Shown here in pieces: positions 54,292 through 64,000 of a DNA stretch of 64,000 nt. Below the pieces are notes generated by a model. That model was not told the DNA's origin and made no database searches. It was given only the letters and a program-made list of their open reading frames with translations. The DNA is taken from positions 124,001 through 188,000 of the forward strand of contig NZ_CANMSS010000001.1 in NCBI RefSeq assembly GCF_947500695.1. Direction: 5' to 3'. Position numbers and translations under genes: made by a program. Position 1 is the stretch's first letter; each line of letters starts with the position of its first letter. The stretch is from an uncultured Pseudoteredinibacter sp. Lineage in GTDB: Bacteria > Pseudomonadota > Gammaproteobacteria > Pseudomonadales > Cellvibrionaceae.

Positions 54292-57200
54292 TTATTTTTG
54301 TTGCCCACTGAGCGCGTTTATTAGCTGCTCAACAGTGCTGATTCGAGTTTCGTTATTGTCCAAATCTAGACTGAACCTTAACTGATTGGCGCCGTTGAGT
54401 TTAAACTTCTGTGGCTGTTGTTGCACCATATTCACGATGGTGATCGGGTCAACTTTAGTCTGGCTAGCAAATTCCACCACACCGCCTTGACTGCCTGCTT
54501 CCAGTTTTTCGATGCCAAGGCCCGTAGCTTGTAGCTTGAGCTCAGTAACTCTAAATAGATTTTTGATGGCATCAGGCAATAAGCCAAAGCGATCGATCAT
54601 TTCTACTTGCAGCTCCCGTAGCTGCGCGCTGTTTTCGGCGCTGGCGATTCGCTTGTATAGAATCAATCGACTGTGAGTATCCGGTAAATAGTCTTCTGGG
54701 ATTAAGGCTGGTACGCGCAGGTTAACGTCCACCTGAGTATCAAGTGGATCTTCTATATTTGTCGTTTCACCTCGCTGTATGGCCTTAACGGCACGATCGA
54801 GCATATCCATATACATGGTGAAGCCAACCGCTTGCATCTGGCCGCTCTGATCATCGCCTAGTAGTTCACCGGCGCCACGGATCTCTAGATCGTGGGTTGC
54901 CAAGGTGAAGCCAGCGCCCAGGTCCTGTGCATTCGCGATGGCTTCTAGGCGTTTTTGTGCATCGCGGGTCATGGATTTTTTATTGGGAGTTAGCAGGTAT
55001 GCGTAAGCTTGGTGGTGGCTGCGCCCAACTCGGCCGCGTAATTGGTGTAACTGCGCCAAACCAAATTTATCCGCACGATCAATAATAATGGTATTGGCGT
55101 TTGGTACGTCGATGCCAGTCTCAATAATGGTGGTGCATAACAAGACATTAAAGCGCTTATGGTAAAAGTCGCTCATGACTTGTTCTAGCTCGCGCTCGCG
55201 CATTTGGCCATGTCCAATAGAGATACGAGCTTCAGGCACGGCAGCGGCGAGCTCGTCGGCTACCTTTTCAATGGTTTTAACTTCGTTGTGTAGGTAATAG
55301 ACCTGGCCGCCACGTAAGAGCTCACGCAAAATGGCTTCTTTTACCAGGCCGGCATCGCTTTCGCGAACAAAGGTTTTCACCGATAGGCGCTTGGCAGGGG
55401 GTGTCGCGATAATGCTCAGATCGCGGATGCCTGACATGGCCATATTTAAGGTTCGTGGAATCGGCGTGGCAGTCATGGTAAGGATATCAACTTCCGAGCG
55501 CAGCGACTTCAGCTGCTCTTTTTGGCGAACACCGAAGCGATGCTCTTCATCGATAATCAATAAGCCAAGTGATTTATAGTTCAAGCCCGATTGCAGAATT
55601 TTATGGGTGCCGATGAGAATGTCGACATTACCATCCGCGAGTTTGCTTTCAACAGCTTGGGTTTCTTTGCCAGTACGGAAGCGGGAGATAACGTCGATGT
55701 TCACTGGCCAGTCGGCAAAGCGATCCTTAAAATTCTCATAATGCTGCTGTGCCAGCAGGGTGGTAGGAACCAGCATGGCAACTTGTTTACCTGAATGCAC
55801 GGCTAGGAAGGCGGCGCGCATGGCGACTTCGGTTTTACCAAAACCTACATCACCACACACTAAGCGGTCCATGGCCTTCTCTTGGGTCATATCGCTAAAG
55901 ACGGCCTCAATCGCGGCAACCTGGTCAGGGGTTTCCTCGAAGGGGAAACCGGCCGCAAAATCATCAAAGGCGTCTTTCGGGTCGCGGAACTTGAAGCCTT
56001 TACGCGCTGCTCGACGGGCGTAGATGTCCAAAAGCTCAGCGGCGACATCACGAACTTTCTCGGCGGCTTTGCGTTTGGCTTTTTGCCATTGTTCACTGCC
56101 TAGGCGATGCAATGGCGCAAGTGACTCTTCGGCGCCGTTATAGCGGGCAATTAAATGTAGATTTGCGACGGGGACATAGAGCTTGGCTTCGTCGGCGTAT
56201 TCCAGCATCAAAAACTCATCGCTTTGGCCGTCGGTGTGAATAGTTTGTAGGCCTCGGTAGCGACCAACACCGTGGTCAATATGTACGACAGGGGCGCCGA
56301 TATTCAGCTCGGCCAAATTCTTAACGACAAAGTCGCTGTGTTCAGATTGCGCTTTGCGTCGACGGCGAGTTTGTTGCACCCGTTGACCAAATAATTGGGA
56401 TTCACAGATGACGCTGACATTTTCTTGCGCCAGTACTAAGCCGCGATCTAGCGGTGAAACAATAATGGCTAAATCCGCTTCACCGTCGACAAAGTCCTGC
56501 CAGCTTTCTACCTCTGTAGGTTGCAGGCGATTTTTACGCAGCAGGTCGAGCAGGGACTCGCGACGACCGGCCGACTCGGCACTGAAGAGCACGCGATTAT
56601 CATCTTGCAGTAAAAATGCCTCTAAGGCGGTAAGAGGATTCTCAGCCTTAGCGTTAACCGGCAGCTCGGGAGGCTTGCGGCAGTCGTATTGAATGCTGTT
56701 AGGAGATTCTTTTTCCGGGTTAAGCTCAATACGTGAATATTGCTTTAGAGCGGCAAACAGCTCGCCAGCACCTAAAAACAGCCGGGCCGGGCTAAGCAAG
56801 GGTCGCTCTACATCACCTTTTCGGCTCTCGTAACGCTCGCTGATATCGCGCCAAAAGTTTTCACTGGCCTGGTGACATGGACCGCTCATTACGCATAAGG
56901 TGTTGTCCGGAAGATAATCAAACAGACTGGCGCATTCTTCAAAAAATAAGGGCAGGTAATATTCAATCCCTGCTGGAGCAATACCGGCAGCGATATCCTG
57001 ATAAATACTGCAGGATTTGGGGTCGCTGTTGCTGAACTCTTCGGTCCAGCGTTGGCGAAACTGCCTTAAGGCGGCGGCATCGACTGGGAACTCTTTGGCG
57101 GCCAGTAATTCGACTTTTTCTACTCTGTCTTGGCTACGCTGGGATTCAGGGTCGAAACTGCGTAGCGAGTCCACCTCATCATCAAAGAGATCTATACGAT

Positions 57201-57750
57201 AAGGCACGGGCGAGCCCATGGGGAAAATATCCAATAATGAGCCTCTGACAGCAAACTCACCGTGCTCGTATACCGTATCTACACAGATGTAGCCCGCCTC
57301 TTGCAATAACTTTCGCTGCTGCTCGATATCAAAGCGTTGCCCAACTTCGATAAATAAACTGGATGCACTAACAAAGCTGGCCGGCGCCAAGCGGTGCATT
57401 AAGGTGGACATTGCGCACAAGATAATTCCGGATTTTAGTTGCGGCAAGCGGTATAGGGCGCTTAAACGCTCAGAGATAATATCTTGATGGGGGGAGAAGT
57501 TGTCATAGGGCAGAGTTTCCCAATCCCCAAAGTGGATAATGTCTTGATTAGGGCTATAAAAGCCAATTTCTGCCTCGAGTTGAGCCGCTTCGGCGCCATT
57601 GTGACAGATCACTAAGATAGGTCCGTCGTGCTGAGTGGCACTTTGGCTTATTGCTAAGGCGCCAGCCGAGCCATGTAGACCTTGCCAGTAGAGACTATGT
57701 TGCTTGTTGGTCTCTATGTTGGGCTGTAATGGGCTAACACGCTGGCTCAT
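54292..57750 (-). CDS. mfd: Transcription-repair coupling factor Mfd
   Basis: The 1152-residue length is the usual one. The N-terminal UvrB-like part (YWQGLHGSAGALA...FGDWETLPYDNFSPH) and the RNA polymerase-interacting CarD-like domain (DIGAPVVHIDHGVGRYRGLQ) come first. The superfamily-2 translocase then has Walker A GDVGFGKTEVA, DEEH box IIDEEHRFGVRQ, motif III TMTATPIPRTL and motif VI QLRGRVGRS. A C-terminal TRCF domain follows. Mfd removes stalled RNA polymerase and recruits UvrA to lesions. It heads the transcript with csiV downstream. Confidence 0.98.
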   Translation of the reverse strand: MSQRVSPLQPNIETNKQHSLYWQGLHGSAGALAISQSATQHDGPILVICHNGAEAAQLEAEIGFYSPNQDIIHFGDWETLPYDNFSPHQDIISERLSALYRLPQLKSGIILCAMSTLMHRLAPASFVSASSLFIEVGQRFDIEQQRKLLQEAGYICVDTVYEHGEFAVRGSLLDIFPMGSPVPYRIDLFDDEVDSLRSFDPESQRSQDRVEKVELLAAKEFPVDAAALRQFRQRWTEEFSNSDPKSCSIYQDIAAGIAPAGIEYYLPLFFEECASLFDYLPDNTLCVMSGPCHQASENFWRDISERYESRKGDVERPLLSPARLFLGAGELFAALKQYSRIELNPEKESPNSIQYDCRKPPELPVNAKAENPLTALEAFLLQDDNRVLFSAESAGRRESLLDLLRKNRLQPTEVESWQDFVDGEADLAIIVSPLDRGLVLAQENVSVICESQLFGQRVQQTRRRRKAQSEHSDFVVKNLAELNIGAPVVHIDHGVGRYRGLQTIHTDGQSDEFLMLEYADEAKLYVPVANLHLIARYNGAEESLAPLHRLGSEQWQKAKRKAAEKVRDVAAELLDIYARRAARKGFKFRDPKDAFDDFAAGFPFEETPDQVAAIEAVFSDMTQEKAMDRLVCGDVGFGKTEVAMRAAFLAVHSGKQVAMLVPTTLLAQQHYENFKDRFADWPVNIDVISRFRTGKETQAVESKLADGNVDILIGTHKILQSGLNYKSLGLLIIDEEHRFGVRQKEQLKSLRSEVDILTMTATPIPRTLNMAMSGIRDLSIIATPPAKRLSVKTFVRESDAGLVKEAILRELLRGGQVYYLHNEVKTIEKVADELAAAVPEARISIGHGQMRERELEQVMSDFYHKRFNVLLCTTIIETGIDVPNANTIIIDRADKFGLAQLHQLRGRVGRSHHQAYAYLLTPNKKSMTRDAQKRLEAIANAQDLGAGFTLATHDLEIRGAGELLGDDQSGQMQAVGFTMYMDMLDRAVKAIQRGETTNIEDPLDTQVDVNLRVPALIPEDYLPDTHSRLILYKRIASAENSAQLRELQVEMIDRFGLLPDAIKNLFRVTELKLQATGLGIEKLEAGSQGGVVEFASQTKVDPITIVNMVQQQPQKFKLNGANQLRFSLDLDNNETRISTVEQLINALSGQQK

Positions 57751-58060
57751 CTATCACTCTCTAATTAACTCGATCAACTGTTCGGCTGGGCTATATAGCA
57801 GGCCCTAAGACCTTTAAGGCGGGCTATTGTAACCAGTTTAGAGCTTGGAGCCAGTGTATCCATTAGATTTATGGTCAGCATTCGCCATTGTCCCTTGCGG
57901 AAGGGGCATTGAATCACGATAATAGCGCCCACTCACCAGCTGGGCGGGCATTTAGGCCAAATTTTAGTCTCTGGGGGTGGGCATCCAAAGGATTGGGTGT
58001 GACAATTTTGTTCAACCGTCACTGGCGCCGAATGCGCTAGTTCAACAAAAGGTAAGTACC
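57751..58060. other. Intergenic region between mfd and gap (divergent)
   Basis: About 310 bases with no gene. It contains the promoters of mfd (minus) and gap (plus). The ribosome site of gap (AAAGGTAAG) lies at the end. No operator was identified. Confidence 0.45.
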
Positions 58061-59524
58061 GTGAATCGACCAAAGCCGGACGACTACTTTAAAGATTGGA
58101 AAGAGCGCGAAGCGCTAGCAGAAGCCATGATCCCAATGATTGGCCGTTTAAACCGTGAAAAGAACATTGGCATTTATATGTATGGCCGTTCTTTGGTTAA
58201 TCGCTCTGTAATCGACATTATGAAGTCGCACCGTTTTGTGCGTCAGGTTGAATCCAACGAATTGTCTGAGTTTGAAACCTTCCCGATTTTAGAAGCCGTA
58301 TGCGCAATGAACCTGGGTCCTGCCCATATCGATCTAGGTAAGATTACCGTTGCTTATATGAAAGAAGGCGGCCCAATGGAGCAGGGCGTTAGCGCTGCCG
58401 ACTTCGTCGCCCAAGAATTATCTGGCTTGGTAGGCGGCAATGAGAAGCCTTTACCTGAGTCACAAGATATCGTGTTATACGGTTTTGGCCGCATTGGTCG
58501 TCTAGTCGCTCGCCTATTGGTTGAGAAGGCTGGTAGTGGCGATGTTATGCGCCTGCGTGCCATTGTTGTGCGTAAAGGCAGTTCACCAAATGATCTTGTT
58601 AAACGTGCCAGCTTATTGCGTCGTGATTCTGTTCATGGCTCTTTCAAAGGCACCATCCGCGTAGACGAAGAGAACCAATCTTTGGTGCTTAATGGTAACG
58701 AAGTTAAAGTAATTTATGCCAACTCGCCTAGCGAAGTAGATTACACTGACTACGGCATCAAAAACGCTATCGTTGTAGACAACACCGGTGTATGGCGTGA
58801 TGAAGATGGTCTTGGTCAGCACGTAGCTTGTAACGGTGCCTCAAAAGTCATTCTTACCGCTCCAGGTAAGGGCAACATTAAGAACATCGTATACGGTATT
58901 AACAACGGCGAAATTAAGCCAGAAGATAAAATTGTATCGGCGGCTTCTTGTACCACCAACGCTATTGTTCCTGTATTGAAAGCCATGATGGATGGTTTTG
59001 GTGTGAAGCACGGTCACGTAGAGACTGTTCACGCTTATACCAATGACCAGAACTTGATCGATAACTATCACAAAGGTGATCGTCGCGGTCGTTCTGCTGC
59101 ATTGAACATGGTAATCACCGAAACCGGTGCGGCAAAAGCGGTTGCAAAAGCCTTGCCTGAATTAGCCGGCAAGCTAACCGGTAATGCGATCCGTGTTCCA
59201 ACGCCAAACGTATCGATGGCAATCTTGAATCTGCAGTTGGAAAAAGAAGCAACTGTTGAAGAAGTAAACGCCTATATGCGCGAAGCTGCTTTGCACTCAA
59301 CACTGCAGCAGCAAATCGATTACACCAACTCGCCAGAGGTGGTTTCCTCTGACTTTGTTGGCTCACGTCATGCTTCCGTATTCGATTCCGAGGCGACCAT
59401 CGTTGATGGTACCAGCGCGGTATTGTACTGCTGGTACGATAACGAGTTCGGCTACAGCTGTCAGGTAATGCGCTGCTTAGAAGATATGGCGGGCGTTAAC
59501 TACAATATGTACCCGCAAGCTTAA
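58061..59524 (+). CDS. gap: Glyceraldehyde-3-phosphate dehydrogenase, long form
   Basis: The GTG at 58061 follows AAAGGTAAG; an earlier in-frame ATG at 57977 would add 28 unrelated residues. The 487-residue product has an N-terminal extension of about 125 residues (PDDYFKDWKEREALAEAMIPMIGRL) that is typical of the long gammaproteobacterial type. The Rossmann fold YGFGRIGRLVARLL follows, and then the catalytic Cys in SAASCTTNAIVPVL with the later His in ETVHAYTNDQ. It oxidises glyceraldehyde-3-phosphate with NAD(P) and phosphate. The gene lies between mfd and nqr, as in Pseudomonas. Confidence 0.96.
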   Translation: MNRPKPDDYFKDWKEREALAEAMIPMIGRLNREKNIGIYMYGRSLVNRSVIDIMKSHRFVRQVESNELSEFETFPILEAVCAMNLGPAHIDLGKITVAYMKEGGPMEQGVSAADFVAQELSGLVGGNEKPLPESQDIVLYGFGRIGRLVARLLVEKAGSGDVMRLRAIVVRKGSSPNDLVKRASLLRRDSVHGSFKGTIRVDEENQSLVLNGNEVKVIYANSPSEVDYTDYGIKNAIVVDNTGVWRDEDGLGQHVACNGASKVILTAPGKGNIKNIVYGINNGEIKPEDKIVSAASCTTNAIVPVLKAMMDGFGVKHGHVETVHAYTNDQNLIDNYHKGDRRGRSAALNMVITETGAAKAVAKALPELAGKLTGNAIRVPTPNVSMAILNLQLEKEATVEEVNAYMREAALHSTLQQQIDYTNSPEVVSSDFVGSRHASVFDSEATIVDGTSAVLYCWYDNEFGYSCQVMRCLEDMAGVNYNMYPQA

Positions 59525-59543
59525 GGAATACTTAAGTTAAAAA

Positions 59544-59567
59544 AGCCGGGCTAGCCCCGGCTTTTTT
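59544..59567 (+). terminator. Rho-independent terminator of gap
   Basis: AGCCGGG (59544-59550) and CCCGGCT (59556-59562) make a GC-rich stem followed by TTTTTT. It is 20 bases after the gap stop and flanked by A and T runs, so it may also work on the other strand. Confidence 0.9.
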
Positions 59568-60399
59568 GTGTCTCGTTTTTGTAAATGGCTTATAACTCAA
59601 GCAGGTCTGTATTGTTTTTAATTGTGTGGCTTAGCCAACCATGCTTGGGTTGGTTGAATAGTGAGCGCATTGTCGAAAATTCGACAATTCCTAGTTATCC
59701 CCTTCTTTTTTACAGAAAAAAAGGCGAAAACTTTGCGCTTATGCTGGCAAGCTAGTCGTGGCATCTTTATAATTGCGCCGTTTTAGTTCTATGCGGCTAA
59801 AACTCGCCGTGAAATCAGAAGCTTAAGCCTAGAAATAATGTTTTAGGTGTCAAATTGGCGGATTTTTCGGCGTCTCGTGCGAAATATGAGGTTTCTACTA
59901 AACTGGTAAGGATTCATTTTGCAATGCCGTGGGAGTCAGCCTGCAATTAGGATGAAATCCTAAGATGAAACCCTGAGCGGTGTCGGTAGCCTCGAAGATG
60001 CCAATATCTTTAAATAAGACGATGTAATGCTTTATTTGGTTCCATGGTCACCATTAAAGAATCACGAGAATAACAAGATAAAGATAGGGCGATAAGAAAA
60101 GCAATAGTCGCCCAAATAAGCGAAGGTTATAACCCGCTTATTATTGTACGAATTTAGAGCAGCAGCCGTTTGATGTCATATTAGCCTCTGGCTAGCCGTG
60201 TTTACCTTATATAAAGGAAGCAGGGCTTCTGTCTCAATACGCCTGCCGCGGGTTTGCCCAGGAGGCTGACCATATGCTGCAGCACTGTACGGGTGCTCGG
60301 CACAGAATACATGGACTGGTTTGCAGTCGCCGCTTACAAGGCGGGGCGTAAGACAATCTGGTCTATCCACTTTTCTTTTAAGTGATTAGGCAGAGACGT
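59568..60399 (+). promoter_or_regulatory. Long structured leader/intergenic region before nqrA
   Basis: About 830 bases contain no gene. A perfect hairpin TTAGGAT-GAA-ATCCTAA is at 59947-59963. Closer to nqrA (about 60270-60365) is a series of small hairpins: AGCAC/GTGCT, GACTG/CAGTC, CTTAC/GTAAG and AGAC/GTCT. They look like a structured 5' leader with ACTTTTCTTTTAAG before the weak ribosome site. An inverted repeat at 59670-59687 may be a repressor site. Whether this is a riboregulator cannot be decided from one sequence. Confidence 0.5.
59670..59687. promoter_or_regulatory. Inverted repeat, possible operator
   Basis: TTGTCGAA-AA-TTCGACAA is an 8-bp inverted repeat, extendable by one A-T pair on each side. 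It is close in shape to sites used by dimeric repressors of GntR type (TTGTCGACAA-like). It is about 700 bases before nqrA and 150 after the gap stop, so what it controls is unclear. Confidence 0.45.
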
Positions 60400-61746
60400 A
60401 TGATAAATATCCGTCGGGGACTCGATCTACCCATAACTGGGGCTCCCGAGCAGACCATCCATGATGGTCCGTCTATTCGCTCTGTCGCCGTTGTTGGACC
60501 TGACTACCATGGTATGAAACCTACCATGGCGGTATCCGTAGGCGACAAAGTGAAGCTTGGGCAGCTGTTATTCACCGATAAAAAGACCGAAGGCGTGCGC
60601 TACACCGCACCTGCTGCCGGCACCGTAGCCGCGATTAATCGCGGTGCTAAGCGTGTGTTGCAGTCGGTTGTGATCGATGTAGAAGGCGATGAAGCAGAAA
60701 GCTTCGCCAGCTACAGCGTTGAGCAATTGTCTTCGTTAACTGAAGAACAGGTGAAAGATAACCTGAACGACAGTGGTCTTTGGGTGGCGTTGCGCACTCG
60801 TCCGTACAGTAAAGTACCGGCACTAGACAGCGCACCGAACTCCATCTTTGTTACCGCCATGGATACTTCTCCATTGTCGGCTAACCCAGAGGTGATTATC
60901 CGCTCCCAGCGTGACGATTTCGTGAACGGCTTGACCGTGCTATCACGTTTGACGACTGGCAAGGTTTACGTTTGTAAGGCTTCTGGTGCAGATGTGCTAA
61001 CCGGCAACAGCAGCCGCGTTGAGAGTCACGAGTTCTCAGGTGTTCACCCAGCCGGTAACGCCGGTACTCATATTCATTTCCTAGACCCTGTAAGCGCCAC
61101 CAAGACTGTGTGGACTGTGGGCTACCAGGATGTGGTTGCGATTGGTAAATTATTCACTTCAGGCCAGATCAGCACTGATCGTGTGATCGCCTTGGCTGGA
61201 CCTAGTGTTGAGCAGCCTCGCCTGATTCGCACTCGCTTAGGTGCTAACACTGATGAGCTAACGGCTGGTCAGCTAAAAGCCGGCGAGCAGCGTGTGATCT
61301 CTGGTGGTGTTTTCGGTGGCCGTAAAGCCAACGGAGCATTTGCTTACCTAGGCCGCTACGCCAATCAGGTAGCAGTATTGGAAGAAGGTGAGAGCGAGCG
61401 TGAGTTTCTACACTACTTACGTGCAGGTGTTAATAAACACTCTAGCTTGGCGATTTTCATCTCCAGCCTAATGAAGGGTAAGTTGTTCGACTTTAACACT
61501 TCGGCCAATGGTTCTGAGCGAGCTATGGTGCCAGTAGGTGCTTATGAAAACATCATGCCACTGGATATCTTGCCAACTCAGTTATTGCGAGCCTTGATTG
61601 TGGCCGATACCGATATGGCGCAAAAACTGGGCGCTTTGGAGCTGGATGAGGAAGACTTGGCCTTGTGTACCTATGTGTGCCCAGGTAAATACGAGTATGG
61701 CCCCATCTTGCGTGACAACTTAACGCGTATTGAGAAGGAGGGTTAA
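60400..61746 (+). CDS. nqrA: Na+-translocating NADH:quinone reductase subunit A
   Basis: The ATG at 60400 gives the standard NqrA opening [15 protein letters not shown]; an in-frame start at 60382 adds six residues. The 448-residue protein is the peripheral quinone-binding subunit of Na+-NQR, with [20 protein letters not shown] and [20 protein letters not shown] as conserved parts. The complex couples NADH oxidation to sodium export in the inner membrane. It is the first gene of an nqrABCD... operon with a two-base gap to nqrB. A weak ribosome site (CAGAGAC) precedes it. Confidence 0.97.
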   Translation: MINIRRGLDLPITGAPEQTIHDGPSIRSVAVVGPDYHGMKPTMAVSVGDKVKLGQLLFTDKKTEGVRYTAPAAGTVAAINRGAKRVLQSVVIDVEGDEAESFASYSVEQLSSLTEEQVKDNLNDSGLWVALRTRPYSKVPALDSAPNSIFVTAMDTSPLSANPEVIIRSQRDDFVNGLTVLSRLTTGKVYVCKASGADVLTGNSSRVESHEFSGVHPAGNAGTHIHFLDPVSATKTVWTVGYQDVVAIGKLFTSGQISTDRVIALAGPSVEQPRLIRTRLGANTDELTAGQLKAGEQRVISGGVFGGRKANGAFAYLGRYANQVAVLEEGESEREFLHYLRAGVNKHSSLAIFISSLMKGKLFDFNTSANGSERAMVPVGAYENIMPLDILPTQLLRALIVADTDMAQKLGALELDEEDLALCTYVCPGKYEYGPILRDNLTRIEKEG

Positions 61747-61748
61747 GT

Positions 61749-62948
61749 ATGTTGAAAAAGCTATTAGACAGCATGTCCCCCCATGTGCACCCGGGTGGCA
61801 AGCACGAAAAATGGTATGCCCTCTGGGAAGCCGTTGATACTGGTTTCTTTAAACCAAAAGACGTAACCAAAACCACGGCTCATGTACGCGATCATATCGA
61901 TCTAAAGCGTATTATGATCACGGTGTGGATTTGTACTTTCCCAGCAATGTTTTGGGGCATGTACAACGTAGGTTTCCAGGCGAACAGCGTTATGGCCGAC
62001 ATGGGTATTACCCAAGTTGAAGGCTGGCGTGGTGCTTTGATCGCGCTATTTGCCGGTCACGATGCAGCGAGCATATGGGATAACCTAATACATGGTGCGG
62101 CTTATTACTTACCAATCTACATGACCGTATTTGCGGTAGGTGGTTTCTGGGAAGTATTGTTTGCGACGGTGCGTAAGCACGAAGTAAACGAAGGTTTCTT
62201 CGTAACCTCGGTACTATTCTCTTTAACCTGTCCTCCAGATCTTCCTTTATGGCAAGCGGCGCTAGGTATTAGCTTCGGTGTTGTGATTGCAAAAGAAGTC
62301 TTCGGTGGTACGGGTAAGAACTTCTTGAACCCAGCCTTGGCCGGTCGTGCTTTCCTATTCTTTGCCTACCCATCTTATATGTCGGGTGATGCAGTATGGA
62401 CAGCGGTTGACGGCTACACCGGTGCGACAGCCTTGTCTGTATTGGCCAGCGGTGGTGTTGAGACAGTTGTAAACAATGGTTTGAGCTGGACAGATGCCTT
62501 CCTTGGTAAGATGCAGGGCTCTATCGGTGAAACTTCTACCTTAGCCTTGATCATCGGCGGTGGTGCATTGTTGGTTATGCGCATTGCAGCCTGGCGCATT
62601 GTGGCAGGTGTCTTAATCGGCTCCTTCTTGATGACCACCTTGTTCAACGCGATTGGTTCTGAAACTAATCAAATGATGAATGTGCCTTGGCACTGGCATG
62701 TGGTAGTGGGTGGCTTCGCCTTCGGTTTGTTCTTTATGGCAACCGACCCAGTATCGGCTTCGATGACCAACACCGGTAAGTGGGTGTTTGGTGCCCTGAT
62801 CGGCATCATGGTGATTTTGATTCGTGTGGCAAACCCGGCTTTCCCAGAAGGCATGATGTTGGCCATCCTGTTCTCCAACTTGTTTGCTCCGCTGATCGAC
62901 CACTTTGTGGTGCAGGCTAACGTTAAGAGGAGATTGGCTCGTGGCTAA
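61749..62948 (+). CDS. nqrB: Na+-translocating NADH:quinone reductase subunit B
   Basis: This 399-residue integral membrane subunit has about eight to ten helices. The covalent FMN attaches to a threonine in the TGAT motif, Thr227 in [11 protein letters not shown] here. Conserved [23 protein letters not shown] text ([19 protein letters not shown]) is present. The start follows GAGAAGGAGGG inside the end of nqrA. It overlaps nqrC by eight bases, consistent with coupled translation. Confidence 0.97.
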   Translation: MLKKLLDSMSPHVHPGGKHEKWYALWEAVDTGFFKPKDVTKTTAHVRDHIDLKRIMITVWICTFPAMFWGMYNVGFQANSVMADMGITQVEGWRGALIALFAGHDAASIWDNLIHGAAYYLPIYMTVFAVGGFWEVLFATVRKHEVNEGFFVTSVLFSLTCPPDLPLWQAALGISFGVVIAKEVFGGTGKNFLNPALAGRAFLFFAYPSYMSGDAVWTAVDGYTGATALSVLASGGVETVVNNGLSWTDAFLGKMQGSIGETSTLALIIGGGALLVMRIAAWRIVAGVLIGSFLMTTLFNAIGSETNQMMNVPWHWHVVVGGFAFGLFFMATDPVSASMTNTGKWVFGALIGIMVILIRVANPAFPEGMMLAILFSNLFAPLIDHFVVQANVKRRLARG

Positions 62949-63726
62949 TAACGATACTATTAAGAAGACGCTTATTGTTGCACTGTCCCTGTGTATTGTT
63001 TGCTCCATCGTTGTATCAACAGCGGCGGTAGTACTGAAGCCAGCACAGGACGCCAATAAGAAATTAGACTTCAACAAAAACATTCTTGCAGCAGCTGGTT
63101 TGATGGCTGATGGCGCTGATGTTAATGAGTTGATGAAAAAGGTAACGCCTAAGCTTGTTGATTTGAGCACAGGTAAATTTGTTAGCGCTGAAGACGTTGA
63201 CGGCATTGTGTCTATCGATGCTTACGACCAAAACAAAGCGGCAAAAAATCCTGCGATTTCTGAAACTCTTACAGCGGCCAATGATCCTGCGAAAATCTTG
63301 CGTAAAGAAAAATACGCCAAGGTTTACTTGATTAACAATGACAGTGGTAGTTTAGAAACCATCGTTTTGCCGGTAAAAGGCTATGGCCTTTGGGGTCAGC
63401 TATACGGCTTTATGGCATTGGGTTCTGATCTAAACACCGTGGTTGGTACCGGTTTCTACGATCACAAAGAAACTCCAGGGCTAGGTGGTGAAGTTGATAA
63501 CCCATTGTGGAAAGCCATCTGGGTTGGCAAAGAGATGTACTCCGCCAATGGTGATGTTGCCGTTCGAATCTTAAAGGGTAAAGCACCTAAAGATTCTAAG
63601 CACGAAATCGATGGTCTATCAGGTGCAACTCTAACCACTCGCGGTTTGGAAAATCTATACCGCTACTGGTTAGGTGAGAACGGTTACCGTCCGCTGTTAA
63701 ACAATTTGCAAAAAGGGGAGGCCTAA
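62941..63726 (+). CDS. nqrC: Na+-translocating NADH:quinone reductase subunit C
   Basis: The GTG at 62941 lies within the last codons of nqrB, after AAGAGGAG, and gives the family N-terminus [25 protein letters not shown] with one membrane helix. The 261-residue subunit carries a periplasmic FMN-binding domain. The flavinylated threonine is Thr230 in [10 protein letters not shown], preceded by [15 protein letters not shown] text ([14 protein letters not shown]). A start at 62905 would add twelve residues from another frame's sequence and is rejected. FMN attachment needs ApbE, which is not in the window. Confidence 0.97.
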   Translation: MANNDTIKKTLIVALSLCIVCSIVVSTAAVVLKPAQDANKKLDFNKNILAAAGLMADGADVNELMKKVTPKLVDLSTGKFVSAEDVDGIVSIDAYDQNKAAKNPAISETLTAANDPAKILRKEKYAKVYLINNDSGSLETIVLPVKGYGLWGQLYGFMALGSDLNTVVGTGFYDHKETPGLGGEVDNPLWKAIWVGKEMYSANGDVAVRILKGKAPKDSKHEIDGLSGATLTTRGLENLYRYWLGENGYRPLLNNLQKGEA

Positions 63727-63729
63727 GCC

Positions 63730-64000
63730 ATGAAAGCAAAAGAGCTTTTAGTTACCCCAATTATCCAGAATAACCCTATTGCTCTACAGATCTTGGGTAT
63801 CTGTTCGGCGTTGGCGGTTACGGGTAGTTTGAAAGTAACGCTGGTTATGTGTGTGGCTTTAACCACAGTAACGGCGTTTTCTAACTTGTTTGTGTCTTTG
63901 GTGCGTAACCACATTCCAAACAACATTCGTATTATCGTGCAGATGACTATTATCGCCTCTTTGGTGATCGTGGTTGACCAGGTGTTGAAAGCGGTGGCTT
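63730..64000 (+). CDS. nqrD: Na+-translocating NADH:quinone reductase subunit D, cut by window end
   Basis: The ATG at 63730 follows GGGGAGG at the end of nqrC. About 90 residues are visible: [20 protein letters not shown], then membrane helices ([36 protein letters not shown]), the standard NqrD start. It helps form the intramembrane iron-sulphur site with NqrE. The rest of this gene, nqrE and nqrF are expected beyond the window. Confidence 0.95.
   Translation, partial: MKAKELLVTPIIQNNPIALQILGICSALAVTGSLKVTLVMCVALTTVTAFSNLFVSLVRNHIPNNIRIIVQMTIIASLVIVVDQVLKAVA

Noticed and set aside
57977..58060. Longer gap start
   Set aside because: The extra 28 residues are unlike the family. GTG 58061 has the ribosome site and the conserved N-terminus.

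Overview
The window comes from a Gram-negative, marine-type gammaproteobacterium close to Pseudomonas and Cellvibrio relatives. Two TonB-dependent receptors, a CsiV-type protein, a long-form glyceraldehyde-3-phosphate dehydrogenase and a sodium-pumping NADH:quinone reductase (Nqr) operon all point there. So does the gene order psrA-nagZ-(mscS-hpt)-MTI phosphorylase-csiV-mfd-gap-nqr, which from memory matches the core order around psrA/nagZ/mfd/nqr in Pseudomonas aeruginosa. The right third (about 41-64 kb) is ordinary conserved chromosome. The left and middle parts are accessory and carry the interesting material.

Layout. 1-1801: a Fur-box-preceded TonB-dependent receptor, cut by the window edge. 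2118-2194: tRNA-Pro(GGG). Directly beside it (2292-8574) lies an AT-rich, all-minus-strand island: a HEAT-repeat protein, a broken piece of a P2-type phage replication protein A, then a tight three-gene operon. That operon encodes a 254-aa protein of unknown function, an Mrr-like nuclease fused to a NACHT-type STAND NTPase, and a 419-aa helical HEPN-like protein. I read it as a probable anti-phage defence operon in the remains of a prophage at a tRNA gene; I do not recognise the combination. 8.7-15.0 kb: a phytanoyl-CoA-dioxygenase-like enzyme, a serine hydrolase, a secreted protein of seven repeats (probable beta-propeller), and a divergent AraC regulator / dihydrodipicolinate-synthase-family pair.

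15.4-25.5 kb: a 3155-residue Sec-secreted SpvB/RHS protein ending in a variable C-terminal domain with an HEIYH zinc-protease motif. It overlaps by four bases a small secreted protein whose sequence resembles the NTR/TIMP metalloprotease-inhibitor fold. This would make a metalloprotease-toxin and inhibitor-immunity pair. 25.5-27.9 kb: a dense cluster of REP-like repeats beside a REP-associated tyrosine transposase (RAYT) whose own 5' leader has been copied upstream. 27.9-32.3 kb: a small lipoprotein, a small membrane protein and a gtrII-like/gtrB/gtrA glucosylation operon. 32.5-36.0 kb: a calcium-rich cadherin-type adhesin. 36.6-41.6 kb: a GAF-GGDEF cyclase, a second TonB receptor, a glycerophosphodiesterase and an L,D-transpeptidase. 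41.6-47.7 kb (minus strand): an M16 peptidase fused to a membrane domain, a zinc-finger/TPR membrane protein coupled to a rhomboid protease, and two small conserved proteins.

48.2-64 kb holds housekeeping functions. PsrA is a fatty-acid-responsive regulator, NagZ recycles peptidoglycan, and MTI phosphorylase plus hypoxanthine phosphoribosyltransferase form a purine/methylthioadenosine salvage pair. Mfd does transcription-coupled repair, and Gap and NqrABCD serve central and respiratory metabolism. About 0.8 kb of structured-looking leader lies upstream of nqrA. All functional calls rest on reading the sequence and on family knowledge; no searches were run.
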